Assembly: GCA_008016945.1 (NCBI GenBank)
Contig: SSGN01000024.1
Location: forward strand, 1-46,342
Length of the DNA stretch: 46,342 nt
Reading direction: 5' to 3'
Source of the DNA: Flavobacteriales bacterium
Lineage (GTDB): Bacteria; Bacteroidota; Bacteroidia; Flavobacteriales; PHOS-HE28
The position numbers and the translations under genes were made by a program. Positions 1-8,144 of this stretch are shown here, piece after piece. The notes beneath the pieces were generated by a model that saw only the letters and a program-made list of their open reading frames with translations, did no database searches and was not told where the DNA came from. The first letter of the stretch is position 1; each line of letters starts with the position of its first letter.

Positions 1-1218
1 GCCATCGAGCACGGTGCCGTAGCCGAGCGCGGTCGCATTGGTGTAGCCCGCTGCGTTCTGCACGATGTTCGCACCAACGATGGTGCTGTTGGCGGCTCCT
101 GACAAACCAGCTTGGTACCCGATGGTCGTGTTGTAGTTCTGGTTCGTGATGCCGATGCCGGCCTGGTAACCCACCGCGGTATTGTAGTCGCCCGTGACAG
201 TGGAATTCACCCCGATCGCTTGGAAGCCGACAGCCGTGTTGTTCACACCGACCGTATTGTTCCACAAGGCGAACGCGCCGACAGCGGTGTTGTCGCCACC
301 GGTTGAATTGTCCTCCAACGCTTCGGCTCCAACGGCGACATTGTAAATGCCCGATGTATTGGCGAACAGTGCCGTATTCCCCACGGCGGTGTTCCCGCTG
401 GCCACGTTCGTGTAAAGCGCGCTGCTGCCAACGGCCGTGTTCCCCGCGCCCAGGACGTTCACCCGAAGGGCGTCGCTGCCTACCGCGGTATTGTCCGCTC
501 CTGTGCCGTTGAAGAGCATCGCCTCGGAACCCACGGCGGTGTTGTCACTTGCCACGGTGACGTTCATAGCACGGAAGCCCACCGCGGTGTTGTTGCTGGT
601 GCTCAGGTTCAGGTTCAAGGCCTGGCTGCCCAGGGCGGTGTTCTGGCCGCCCGTGGTGTTGGTGGCCAGCGCCTGGCTGCCCAGGGCGGTGTTGTTGTTC
701 GCTGTGGTATTGGCCGTGAGCGCGTTCTTGCCGACGGCCGTGTTGTTGGTGCCCGTGTTCACCATCAGTGCGCGATGGCCCCAGGATGTGGTGGTGCCGG
801 ACGGTGTGAGGAAGCCGCTGCGCTCGTTGTCCACGCGCACCTCCAACTGGTTGTTGTCCGTGGTGCCCAGGAAGTTGGTGCCGAGCGCCATGCCCGCGTT
901 CCCTGTCGTGCTCCAGCCTGTCGAGGCATTCAGAAGCGGTGCCCACGCTGTGCTGTTGAAGTACCAGAAGCCGTTGGTGCTGCTGTCGAAGACCAACAGA
1001 CCCGTGGCCGGGGCGGCGATCGCCGCGCGCTCGGCGGAGGTCATGCGCGGTATCAGCAGCCCACGTTTGGCGTTGGCGGGCAGGGCGGCAGCGCTCACAT
1101 CGAGCAAGGCCGAACCATCCGGCGCCGACCCATCGACATTGATCCCGATGTTCTGCGCCCGGGTACCACACACGAACGTGCACGCGAACAGCACGGCGAT
1201 GGTAGCCTTGTGAACCAT
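1..1218 (-). CDS. Secreted fibre-like protein with NTAVG head repeats (C-terminus off window)
   Basis: The reading frame is open from the ATG at 1218 to the window edge (406 codons), so the C-terminus is missing. It starts with a signal peptide (MVHKATIAVLFACTFVCG, then TRAQ), followed by a region of the form DGSALLDVSA...GLLIPRMT that is common at the N-terminus of Bacteroidota tail-fibre-like proteins. From about residue 150 onward the protein is built from roughly 15-residue repeats with the core NTAVGxxAL, which resemble the left-handed beta-roll head repeats of YadA-type trimeric adhesins. The neighbour at 1371-3287 has the same repeats followed by an S74 chaperone domain, so this protein probably ends the same way; that part is not visible. 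A surface fibre or adhesin is inferred from architecture only. It has its own promoter with the palindrome shared by two other units of this locus. Confidence 0.85.
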   Translation of the reverse strand, partial: MVHKATIAVLFACTFVCGTRAQNIGINVDGSAPDGSALLDVSAAALPANAKRGLLIPRMTSAERAAIAAPATGLLVFDSSTNGFWYFNSTAWAPLLNASTGWSTTGNAGMALGTNFLGTTDNNQLEVRVDNERSGFLTPSGTTTSWGHRALMVNTGTNNTAVGKNALTANTTANNNTALGSQALATNTTGGQNTALGSQALNLNLSTSNNTAVGFRAMNVTVASDNTAVGSEAMLFNGTGADNTAVGSDALRVNVLGAGNTAVGSSALYTNVASGNTAVGNTALFANTSGIYNVAVGAEALEDNSTGGDNTAVGAFALWNNTVGVNNTAVGFQAIGVNSTVTGDYNTAVGYQAGIGITNQNYNTTIGYQAGLSGAANSTIVGANIVQNAAGYTNATALGYGTVLDG

Positions 1219-1222
1219 GACC

Positions 1223-1269
1223 CAAATGTGCGCAGAGAGGCCGAGCCCGGCAATAACCCGTGCGGGTTA
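1223..1269 (-). promoter_or_regulatory. Promoter A with 7-2-7 palindrome, upstream of the 1218 gene
   Basis: The palindrome at 1254-1269 is perfect (minus strand TAACCCGCACGGGTTA: 7-bp arms, 2-bp centre). It directly abuts a -33 TTG (1251-1253), followed by a 20-nt spacer and the -7 element CACATTTG (1223-1230; consensus TAnnTTTG). Only 4 nt separate the -7 element from the ATG at 1218, so the transcript would be nearly leaderless. The same layout recurs at 5329-5375 and 10159-10205. Confidence 0.6.
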
Positions 1270-1279
1270 GAACGCAATG

Positions 1280-1317
1280 CCGGATCCCCGGCACCCGTAA
1301 GGTTGCCAGGGATCCGG
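1280..1317. terminator. Long hairpin between the two fibre genes
   Basis: CCGGATCCCCGGCA (1280-1293) pairs with TGCCAGGGATCCGG (1304-1317), a 14-bp stem with one mismatch and a 10-nt loop. It lies 54 nt after the stop of the 1371-3287 gene and just before promoter A, so it most likely ends the upstream three-gene operon. There is no T-run after it, so classical rho-independent termination is uncertain. A further inverted copy of the AATGCCGGATC word is at 1341-1351. Confidence 0.45.
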
Positions 1318-1370
1318 TTGCAGGACGCTCGCCGGTTATTGATCCGGCATTTGCCCTGCTCGAGGCGTGA

Positions 1371-3287
1371 TCACCGTTTCTCGAGTTCTTCGATGCGCGC
1401 TTTCAGTTGTTCGATGATGGCTTGTTGCTCCTGTACGGCCTTCACCAGCGGCACCACGAATTCGGCGTAGCGCAGGCCGTACAGGCCCTCGGCGGTCGCC
1501 GGTCGGTCAACGCCACTGAAGTCATAGCCCAGCGAACGACTGGCGGCCTCCACCTCCTGGGCGATGAAGCCGGTGTAACGGATGCGGGCCTGCTCGTCGC
1601 GTGCTTGGACATCGAGCGGATCGGTCCTGTGGATCTCCGCGCCGGTGCTGTCGTAGCGCACGTCCTCTTTCATGTGGGCGGCCAGAGCGTGTGCATCCAC
1701 ATTGTAGGTCACGGGCCGAAGCTTCATGATCAGGTCCAGGCCGCGCACATCCTCGCGCAGCGCGGTCTTGAAGCGGCCATCGCTGTAGGTGGTGAAGCCA
1801 ACCTGCCCTCTGATGCCAATGATGCTGGTGTTGCCCACGTGTACCCTGTTATTGCCATCCGGGCGTGCATTGTAGCCAAGCCCCATTGAGTTCGTGAAGC
1901 CCGAAGCTGTCGGAAAGGCCTGCCAGCCCAAATAGGTGGAATTGCTCATGTTGTAGAAGTTCCCCGCATCACGGCCTACCGCTGTATTGCCCCCACTGGT
2001 CGTGAACTCAAGAGCACTGTGGCCTACACCGGTATTATTGTCACCGATCAGATTCTGGTTGAGTGCGACATGACCAACTGCAGTGTTGAACTCGCCAGTG
2101 GTGTTGCCCTCCAATGCAAAGGAACCCACAGCCACGTTCGTCGAGGTTGTTCCATTGTTAGCATAGAGCGCATTGTACCCAACCGCAACATTGTAGTTCC
2201 CTGCAACATTCGAGTAGAGTGCGTTCTTACCCGCCGCGGTATTGTTCCCACCTGTTGTGTTATAGTGCATCGCATCCTTGCCACATGCGGTATTACCTGA
2301 GCCGCTGTTGTTGCTTGCGAGCGACTTCATGCCCAAAGCCGTGTTATCGGACCCTGTATAGTTGAAGTACAATGCACTGCTTCCAACAGCCGTGTTCTGC
2401 CCGCCGGTCGTATTGAACATCGAAGCGACATGCCCGATAGCAGTGTTGTCCTCACCGGTTGTCTGGTGCAGACTGTTGTACCCGAACGCAACAATTCCAG
2501 GATCGCGATCGATCTTACCTGCTTGATATCCAAGCACCTTGAAGACCAAAGTCGTGTTGTCCGTGGTACCAATGAAATGCGTTGCTGGGTCCGTGCCCGC
2601 ATTCCCCTGCAACCCCCAAGCGTTCAGCGCACCATCGGCACCAGGAGGTCCTTGAGGGCCCGCTACGCCCTGCGGCCCCGTGGCACCCACGGGGCCTGGT
2701 GGACCTTGTGCTCCGGTGGCTCCGGTCGCCCCTGTTGCACCGGCCGGACCGGTCGCGCCCTGCGGCCCCGCTGGCCCCTGCGCCCCGGTTGCTCCTGCGG
2801 GCCCCGCAGGACCGGTCGCACCTTGTGCCCCTGTAGCGCCCACGGGACCTTGCGGGCCCGCGGGGCCCACAGGACCGGCGGGACCTTGGGGGCCGGGCGT
2901 ATTGCTCGTCTCCGCGTACAGCGCATAGGGCACACTGAGCAATTGGGTCGTGCTGATGGTGACCCCGTTCACCCGGGTGCGTGCGAACCAGGGACCATCG
3001 CTCCAATCGACATCCGACCACGATCCGTTCACCGGTGTGCCCTGACCGAAGGCGAGGTTCACCAAGCCGAAAGCGTTCGTGGTGGCGGCGTGTTCTTCGC
3101 TGTACACCACGGGCCCATTGATGGCGCCTTGCAGCAGCGACAATTCGATGGCCGCCGGGGTGTTGGCTTGCACCACACCATTGCCGTCACGAACGATGGC
3201 CTGGTAGCTGAAACTCTGCGGTGTTTGCGCGCAAAGGGCCGTGCAGGCCACCAATGCGCACATCAGGAAGGAAGGTCGCTTGTTCAT
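1371..3287 (-). CDS. Collagen-like / NTAVG-repeat fibre protein with S74 intramolecular chaperone domain
   Basis: This 638-aa secreted protein has a signal peptide ending near [11 protein letters not shown]. An N-terminal beta domain follows (to about residue 125), then about 30 collagen-like Gly-X-Y triplets rich in GPQGPAG and GATGAQG (about 130-215). Next come many NTAVG/NTALG head repeats (about 245-460). The C-terminal peptidase_S74-type domain begins at [20 protein letters not shown], contains [10 protein letters not shown], and ends in a short coiled coil ([20 protein letters not shown]). In the family this domain drives trimer folding of phage tailspikes and bacterial fibres and may cleave itself off. 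It has no T9SS sorting domain, unlike the two genes before it. Its ATG overlaps the stop of the upstream gene (ATGA), so it is the third gene of a translationally coupled operon. A trimeric surface fibre is inferred. Confidence 0.9.
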   Translation of the reverse strand: MNKRPSFLMCALVACTALCAQTPQSFSYQAIVRDGNGVVQANTPAAIELSLLQGAINGPVVYSEEHAATTNAFGLVNLAFGQGTPVNGSWSDVDWSDGPWFARTRVNGVTISTTQLLSVPYALYAETSNTPGPQGPAGPVGPAGPQGPVGATGAQGATGPAGPAGATGAQGPAGPQGATGPAGATGATGATGAQGPPGPVGATGPQGVAGPQGPPGADGALNAWGLQGNAGTDPATHFIGTTDNTTLVFKVLGYQAGKIDRDPGIVAFGYNSLHQTTGEDNTAIGHVASMFNTTGGQNTAVGSSALYFNYTGSDNTALGMKSLASNNSGSGNTACGKDAMHYNTTGGNNTAAGKNALYSNVAGNYNVAVGYNALYANNGTTSTNVAVGSFALEGNTTGEFNTAVGHVALNQNLIGDNNTGVGHSALEFTTSGGNTAVGRDAGNFYNMSNSTYLGWQAFPTASGFTNSMGLGYNARPDGNNRVHVGNTSIIGIRGQVGFTTYSDGRFKTALREDVRGLDLIMKLRPVTYNVDAHALAAHMKEDVRYDSTGAEIHRTDPLDVQARDEQARIRYTGFIAQEVEAASRSLGYDFSGVDRPATAEGLYGLRYAEFVVPLVKAVQEQQAIIEQLKARIEELEKR

Positions 3288-3754
3288 TGGGTCACGATGA
3301 AGGGGATGGTCCGCAGTTCATCGTTGCCACGATCGAAGACCTGCAGGCGGTACGCGCCACTGGCCAGGTGATCGACGGACCAGGAATTGGTCGATGTGAT
3401 ACCGGACCACATGGCGACGTGTTGGCCGAGCGCGTCCAGCACGACAGCATGGTGTGCTTCGGAAGCGGTGGTGTTGAGCCGCAGCACGTCGCGCGTGGGA
3501 TTCGGGAAGAGCTGCCAATCCGCGTTGGCGGTTACCGGAACGACCACCGTACTGAAGTCGGCCGGTGGTTGGTGGAACCCTTGCGTGGCGATCACGGCCG
3601 GGCTCGTACCGGTCGCGATCATCGGTTCGCCGATGGTCCAGGCCCAATGCAGTCCCCCGCCATTCCCTTCACTGCCGCTCGGGGCCAGAACGGTTTGCGC
3701 GCGAGCGTTCTGGGTGAGCATGGCCGCCAGCACAAGGATCGCCGTGCGCATCAT
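3284..3754 (-). CDS. Small secreted protein with T9SS sorting domain
   Basis: This 156-aa protein has a signal peptide ([20 protein letters not shown]) and a short mature region with [10 protein letters not shown]...TQGFHQPP, a pattern common in short Bacteroidota T9SS proteins. The C-terminal type A sorting domain covers about residues 80-156: [12 protein letters not shown], then VLDALGQHV, and [10 protein letters not shown] near the end. The sorting domain takes up half the protein, so the functional part is small and its role is unknown. The ATG at 3754 overlaps the TGA of the upstream gene, and its own stop overlaps the next ATG, so it is the middle gene of a tightly coupled operon. Another in-frame ATG lies one codon downstream. 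Confidence 0.8.
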   Translation of the reverse strand: MMRTAILVLAAMLTQNARAQTVLAPSGSEGNGGGLHWAWTIGEPMIATGTSPAVIATQGFHQPPADFSTVVVPVTANADWQLFPNPTRDVLRLNTTASEAHHAVVLDALGQHVAMWSGITSTNSWSVDHLASGAYRLQVFDRGNDELRTIPFIVTQ

Positions 3755-5304
3755 CACTTCAGGAGCTTGACAGCGGATCGAACGAGGCCATTGTCCACGT
3801 GCAGCGTGTAAGCGCCCGGAAGCAGTGCGCTCAGATCCGCAAGGAAGGGCGCATCACCGGGAACAGACGACGACCACATGCGCACGGCTCTGCCCGTAGC
3901 GTCCACGATGGTGAACTGCACGAGACCGGTATAGGCGGCACCCAGTTTGATGGCGACACGGTCGGCTACTGGGTTCGGGTACGCGCTGATCACCGAGGTG
4001 TTCGCTCTTTCAGGAAGGCCGGTGGAGATGTCGTTCAGGTATTTGATGAGCACGATCCGGTTGTGCCCGTCGACTTCGGCGTATCCAATGCCGATGATGG
4101 AACTGTCATTGGTGAAGGCCAGATCGAAACAGGTCTCCTCGCCGCCGTCCTCGTCGTAGTCGGCGGCAAAGAACACGCCATCGCTGCTGATATTGTTGCT
4201 CTGCGTACGTTTCACGTTCCAGTTCCTGGAGTTGGGGGCAGCGCCCACGTTGCCACCACATATGATGGCACCGTTGTTCTGTACCAGCAGGCAATTCCAA
4301 GCATCTGCGCCGTTGGGATCGTCCATGAAAGAATAGGACACTTCGTGTCCCGTTGCATCGAAGGTGTGGATGATGCGGGCTTGGGTAGACCCGGTTATAC
4401 GCTTCACACCGGCAGCGGCAATCTGCCCATTGGGACGTAAAGCGATCGATCGGGGGATCAGGTCCGATCCGCTTTCCGAAACCCACGAATGCCCGTTGGC
4501 GTTGCCGAAAGTGGACGGATCGTTGCCTTGAGCGTCGAGGTGGCCGAGAAGCAATGAAAGATCGCTTTCGCCAGAACGCGTGCCATAGCCGCAGAAATAG
4601 ACCTCGCCGGCATCGCTGAGCACCGCGCTTCGCAGTTCCTCGCCGATCGCATCCACGATGTATACCAGTACCGAGCCATCGCCACCGAACGATGGGTCCA
4701 GACCGCCATTGTCCAAGTATCGCTCCACCACGATCTCCGTCTGGCCGATGGCCGGACCGCTGAAGCCGCAGAGCAAGACCTTGCCATCGGGCTGGATCAG
4801 CACTTCGTAGGCCTCCTCCGCATCCGGGGTGTTGTGGATGTCGCGCACCAGGATGCCCGTGCCGTTGAACGAGGGGTCCAGGGAACCATCGGCGAGGAAA
4901 CGCGCCACGAACATGTCGCTGTTGGTCTCTGCCGCATCGGAGAACAGGTGGCCGCCCACCACCAAGCGGCCCGAACCATCAAGTTCCGCGGAACGGATGA
5001 ACTCGCTGCCATCTGCGAGATCGTGCTCCACCACACCGTTGGTACCGAAGGTCGGATCGGGTGATCCATCCGCATTGAAGCGGAGAAGCACGGAATTGAA
5101 GTGAGTGCCATCGCTGCTGCGACCGGCCACCAAGATGCGGTCGTCCGGCAGTACCACGGCGGTCACACTCTGGTCATCCTCCCCCGCACCAAGCTGGGGG
5201 ACGATGACTTTTCCGTTGTTACCGAATGAAGGGTCCCAGGTGCCCGGCTGGGCGTACGCCCCCATGGTGAGGAGCGCGAGGAAGGGAAGGGTGGCGTGTC
5301 GCAT
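3754..5304 (-). CDS. Delta-60 repeat protein with T9SS type A sorting domain
   Basis: This 516-aa protein begins with a signal peptide (MRHATLPFLALLTMGAYAQ). At least four delta-60 repeats follow (for example GTWDPSFGNNGKV, NADGSPDPTFGTNGVV, ADGSLDPSFNGTGILV, DNGGLDPSFGGDGSV), a beta-propeller-like repeat family of secreted proteins. The last 90 residues form a type A sorting domain (AYPNPVADRVAIKLG, IVDATGRAVRMW, LLPGAYTLHVDNG). The start at 5304 is chosen because the signal peptide begins there; the longer frame would need a TTG codon inside the -7 element. It is the first gene of the operon read from promoter B, followed by two coupled genes. The family is secreted and surface-attached; the ligand or function is unknown. 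Confidence 0.88.
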   Translation of the reverse strand: MRHATLPFLALLTMGAYAQPGTWDPSFGNNGKVIVPQLGAGEDDQSVTAVVLPDDRILVAGRSSDGTHFNSVLLRFNADGSPDPTFGTNGVVEHDLADGSEFIRSAELDGSGRLVVGGHLFSDAAETNSDMFVARFLADGSLDPSFNGTGILVRDIHNTPDAEEAYEVLIQPDGKVLLCGFSGPAIGQTEIVVERYLDNGGLDPSFGGDGSVLVYIVDAIGEELRSAVLSDAGEVYFCGYGTRSGESDLSLLLGHLDAQGNDPSTFGNANGHSWVSESGSDLIPRSIALRPNGQIAAAGVKRITGSTQARIIHTFDATGHEVSYSFMDDPNGADAWNCLLVQNNGAIICGGNVGAAPNSRNWNVKRTQSNNISSDGVFFAADYDEDGGEETCFDLAFTNDSSIIGIGYAEVDGHNRIVLIKYLNDISTGLPERANTSVISAYPNPVADRVAIKLGAAYTGLVQFTIVDATGRAVRMWSSSVPGDAPFLADLSALLPGAYTLHVDNGLVRSAVKLLK

Positions 5305-5328
5305 GTTCTTGTGGTTGTTCTTCCACAG

Positions 5329-5375
5329 CAAAACACGCGTGCCACCGACGTGGCATCAATAACCCATGCGGGTTA
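5329..5375 (-). promoter_or_regulatory. Promoter B with 7-2-7 palindrome, upstream of the delta-60 operon
   Basis: The palindrome at 5360-5375 (minus strand TAACCCGCATGGGTTA) differs from that of promoter A at one base. It abuts a TTG (5357-5359), a 20-nt spacer and GTGTTTTG (5329-5336), 24 nt before the ATG at 5304. The spacer contains a second perfect inverted repeat, TGCCAC-CGAC-GTGGCA (5340-5355), absent from promoters A and C. The palindrome overlaps the stop codon of the response regulator gene (5373-5375). Confidence 0.6.
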
Positions 5376-6029
5376 AGCAGACCCGTCCTTCGGATACCCT
5401 TGGGGGTAGGCCTTCTTCAGCGCCTCCATCTTCCCGTTCACCTGCAGCTTGCTGTAGATGCGGCGCACATGCACGCGCACGGTCTCGGTGCTCAGCTCAA
5501 GCTTGGCGCCGATCTCCTTGTACTGAAGACCGGTAGCAAGGCCATCCAGTACCTGCTTCTCCCGCTCGCTCAACTTCTCGTCGTTGATGCGCTGCCGGGT
5601 CTCCTTCTGGAAGCTGTTCACCACCAACCGCGCGATGGCGCTGTTCATGGGCGACCCGCCGCGGTGGATGTCGCGCACCGCTTCCAAAAGCTCTTCGGCG
5701 GGTGTGCTCTTCAACAGGTATCCGGTCGCCCCGGCGCACAGCGCTTCGAAGATGTACGCCGGGTTCTCGAAGATGGTAAGCATGAGGTACTGCACTTCCG
5801 GCTTGCAGCGTTTGGCCTCGCGCACGGTATCAATGCCGTTGCGGCCGGCCATGTTGATGTCCATGAGCACCACATGCACTTCCAGGTCGTCCAGCTTGTT
5901 CAAGTAGTCGTCGCCGCTCTCGAACACACGCACCACCTGCATATCACTGCTGCGCTCAATGCGGCGGCGGATCAGCGTTCGCAATTCATCGTCGTCCTCC
6001 ACGATGGCGGTGCGGATGATGGTGGGCAT
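5373..6029 (-). CDS. NarL/LuxR-family two-component response regulator
   Basis: This 218-aa regulator has an N-terminal receiver domain (about residues 3-120) with the acidic pocket VEDDDE, phospho-acceptor Asp57 in LMDINMAG, the conserved Thr in LMLTIFEN and Lys in GYLLKSTP. A LuxR-type HTH (about 148-210) follows: KLSEREKQVLDGLATGLQYK, then IGAKLELSTETVRVHVRRIY. The ATG at 6029 is preferred over an upstream in-frame TTG at 6038. It follows the second kinase gene by 23 nt and is the last gene of a kinase-kinase-regulator operon. NarL-family regulators often bind 7-2-7 inverted heptamers, which is the geometry found in promoters A, B and C, so it is the best candidate to bind them; this is inference. 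Confidence 0.92.
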   Translation of the reverse strand: MPTIIRTAIVEDDDELRTLIRRRIERSSDMQVVRVFESGDDYLNKLDDLEVHVVLMDINMAGRNGIDTVREAKRCKPEVQYLMLTIFENPAYIFEALCAGATGYLLKSTPAEELLEAVRDIHRGGSPMNSAIARLVVNSFQKETRQRINDEKLSEREKQVLDGLATGLQYKEIGAKLELSTETVRVHVRRIYSKLQVNGKMEALKKAYPQGYPKDGSA

Positions 6030-6052
6030 GACCCGCAAGATAGCGGTCCCCG

Positions 6053-8128
6053 TTATTCCGCTGGCAGCGACGCCGCGAAGTCCACGCGGGTGCCTGCGCC
6101 TATCGCGCTGACCACATTGAACTCTCCTCCGATCCGCTCCGCGCGGGCCCGCATGTTCCGCAAGCCATGCCCTTGGCCGGCGTTCACCTCCATGCCCACC
6201 CCATCATCCTTCACCTCGAACCTGACCCGCGTGGCCGAGGTGTGGAACTTCACATGGATATGTTGGGCGTTGGCGTACTTGATCGCATTGTTCAGCGCCT
6301 CGCGTAAAATGAGATAGATGTCGCGTTTGGTGGCAGGGTCCAGCGATCGGTCGGGGCCTTCGTGAGCGCACTCCACGGTGTGTTCCACCTTGCTCCATTT
6401 CAGCATGCGATCGCAATGTGCGCGAACGCGTTCGGTGAGGCTCGTCAGCGAATCGTGGTGCGGATCGATGGCCCACACGATGTCGCCCAAGGAGCGGTTG
6501 GCCTCCCCAGCGATGCGCTCGATGTCGTTGGTGATGTCAGGTAACCCGTTCGTTCCGGAATGGGCCACCTCCCTGGCTTCGGTGCTGAGCAGAACGAGCT
6601 TGGTAAGATCGCTACCGAGCTGGTCATGCACATCGCGGGCGATGCAGGTACGCACCTCGCTGGCTTCACGAGCGCGTTCGCTCTCCAGCAACCTTTCCTG
6701 GGCTTCTTCGATGGCGCGTTTGGCCCGGGCCGTGTACCGCATGCGCAGCCACGCTGCAGTGCCCAGTATTGCGGCGACCGCCAGCAAGGCCAGCAGCCAC
6801 GTCCGTTGTTCCCGGTGCTTCGCTTCGGTCCGCGTTCGTTCGGCCACGTGGCGCAGGCTGTCCGTTTCCGCCGCGCGTTCATAGGTGTACTTGAACCCGC
6901 TGCGCAACAGGTCGCGCTGGTTCTCCTCGCGCAGGATGCTGTCGTTCAGCAGCACCACCTGCTCATGCACCGCCAGCGCTTCCTGCCAGCGACCCAGAAC
7001 TTTCAAGGCGGCATACCGCGCAGCGGCAGCATCGCGCTGCAGGTTCAGTTCCTCGGCGCGTACTGCGGCGCTGTCGGCGGCCACGGCCATCGCGAGTGCA
7101 CGTACCGGTTCGCCTTCCCGCAGCAGCACGGTGCTCAAGCCCACCAGCGCATTGCCCAACCCGTACGGCAGGTCTTCTGCACGGGCCATCGCCATGCTCT
7201 GGTCGAAGAGCGTCCTCGCCTCATTGGGCCGGAGTTGTTCGAGCAGGAGGGAAGCCAGGCGGTTACGCACGTTCACCAATCCATGGCGGTCGTCGATGGC
7301 CAGTCTGATGGTCTCGCTCCGTCGATACGCTTGCATCGATCCGGTGGTATCGCCCATTTCCTTCAGGCACGATCCGATCTCTTCCAGTTGTGTGCCCAGC
7401 TGATGCTGATCGTCCAGTTCCTCCGCCATTGCTGCTGCCCGGCGGTAGTACCCGAGCGCCTCGTTCCAGTCGCTCTGATTGAGGTACAGGCCACCGAGGT
7501 TGGCCAGCGAGGTGCAGATGCCGCGCTTGTTGCCGAGTGTTTCCTGGATGTACAGGCTTTGTTGGTAGAGGTCCACGGCCTTGCCATGGTCACCGCGGAG
7601 CATTTGCACGCGTCCGATGGCGTTGAGGTCGTTGGCGATGCTCGCACTGTCCGCCAAGCGCTCGTGTAGATCCAGGCCTTGTTCGTAGAGCGCCAGCGCG
7701 GAGTCCAATTCCCCGAGGTACGAGAGCATGCCGCCCATGTTGCTGATCACGTCGGCCTGTCCGTCGGCATCGCCGTTGCGACGATGGAGTACGAGCGCCG
7801 TGTCGTAATGCGACAATGCGGTGCGCATTTCGCCACGCACGTACCATACGGCCGCTTTCAGTTCAGAAGATCGTGCCTCGAACACGACATCGTGCTTGGT
7901 TCGTGCTTCGTGCTGTAGCTGTTCGGCGAGGAGGTAGGCGCTATCGGGATCGGAGAAGAGGTAGCCATCCCAGGCGAGGTCGAAGAGGGCGAGGAGGCGT
8001 GTGCTGTCCGGCTTGTGCGGATCGCACGTGATGGCACGCAGAGAATCCTTATTGACCTGTGCAAGACAGGGGTCCACGAGGAGGAGCAAGCAGGTGATCC
8101 CGCAGAATCGGAAGCCGAGGTTGCTCAT
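6053..8128 (-). CDS. TPR-containing sensor histidine kinase (HisKA_3), second of a pair
   Basis: This 691-aa protein has a signal peptide (MSNLGFRFCGITCLLLLVDP, cut near CLAQ) and a long alpha-helical TPR array (about residues 40-390; for example LGNKRGICTSLANLGGLYLN). A helix, one membrane segment (WLLALLAVAAILGTAAWLRM), and a HisKA_3 dimerisation domain with phospho-His501 in ARDVHDQLGSD follow. The C-terminal HATPase domain has N-box EALNNAIKYA, G1 box DDGVGM and GHGLRNMRARAERIGG. The TPRs are predicted to be periplasmic and the kinase cytoplasmic. The start at 8128 fits the signal peptide; the frame extends further upstream without support. It follows the first kinase by 16 nt and precedes the regulator by 23 nt, so all three probably form one phosphorelay. 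The signal sensed is unknown. Confidence 0.9.
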   Translation of the reverse strand: MSNLGFRFCGITCLLLLVDPCLAQVNKDSLRAITCDPHKPDSTRLLALFDLAWDGYLFSDPDSAYLLAEQLQHEARTKHDVVFEARSSELKAAVWYVRGEMRTALSHYDTALVLHRRNGDADGQADVISNMGGMLSYLGELDSALALYEQGLDLHERLADSASIANDLNAIGRVQMLRGDHGKAVDLYQQSLYIQETLGNKRGICTSLANLGGLYLNQSDWNEALGYYRRAAAMAEELDDQHQLGTQLEEIGSCLKEMGDTTGSMQAYRRSETIRLAIDDRHGLVNVRNRLASLLLEQLRPNEARTLFDQSMAMARAEDLPYGLGNALVGLSTVLLREGEPVRALAMAVAADSAAVRAEELNLQRDAAAARYAALKVLGRWQEALAVHEQVVLLNDSILREENQRDLLRSGFKYTYERAAETDSLRHVAERTRTEAKHREQRTWLLALLAVAAILGTAAWLRMRYTARAKRAIEEAQERLLESERAREASEVRTCIARDVHDQLGSDLTKLVLLSTEAREVAHSGTNGLPDITNDIERIAGEANRSLGDIVWAIDPHHDSLTSLTERVRAHCDRMLKWSKVEHTVECAHEGPDRSLDPATKRDIYLILREALNNAIKYANAQHIHVKFHTSATRVRFEVKDDGVGMEVNAGQGHGLRNMRARAERIGGEFNVVSAIGAGTRVDFAASLPAE

Positions 8129-8144
8129 ACGTTGTTGAACAAGT

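Noticed and set aside
1331..1341. Fourth copy of the shared palindrome (GCCGGTTATTG)
   Set aside because: Only one half-site is present, it points to the plus strand, and no plus-strand gene follows.
1..2600. Regularly spaced similar DNA words as a possible CRISPR array
   Set aside because: The spacing follows the roughly 45-bp coding repeat of the NTAVG protein domains, repeats vary at third codon positions, and there are no unique spacers.
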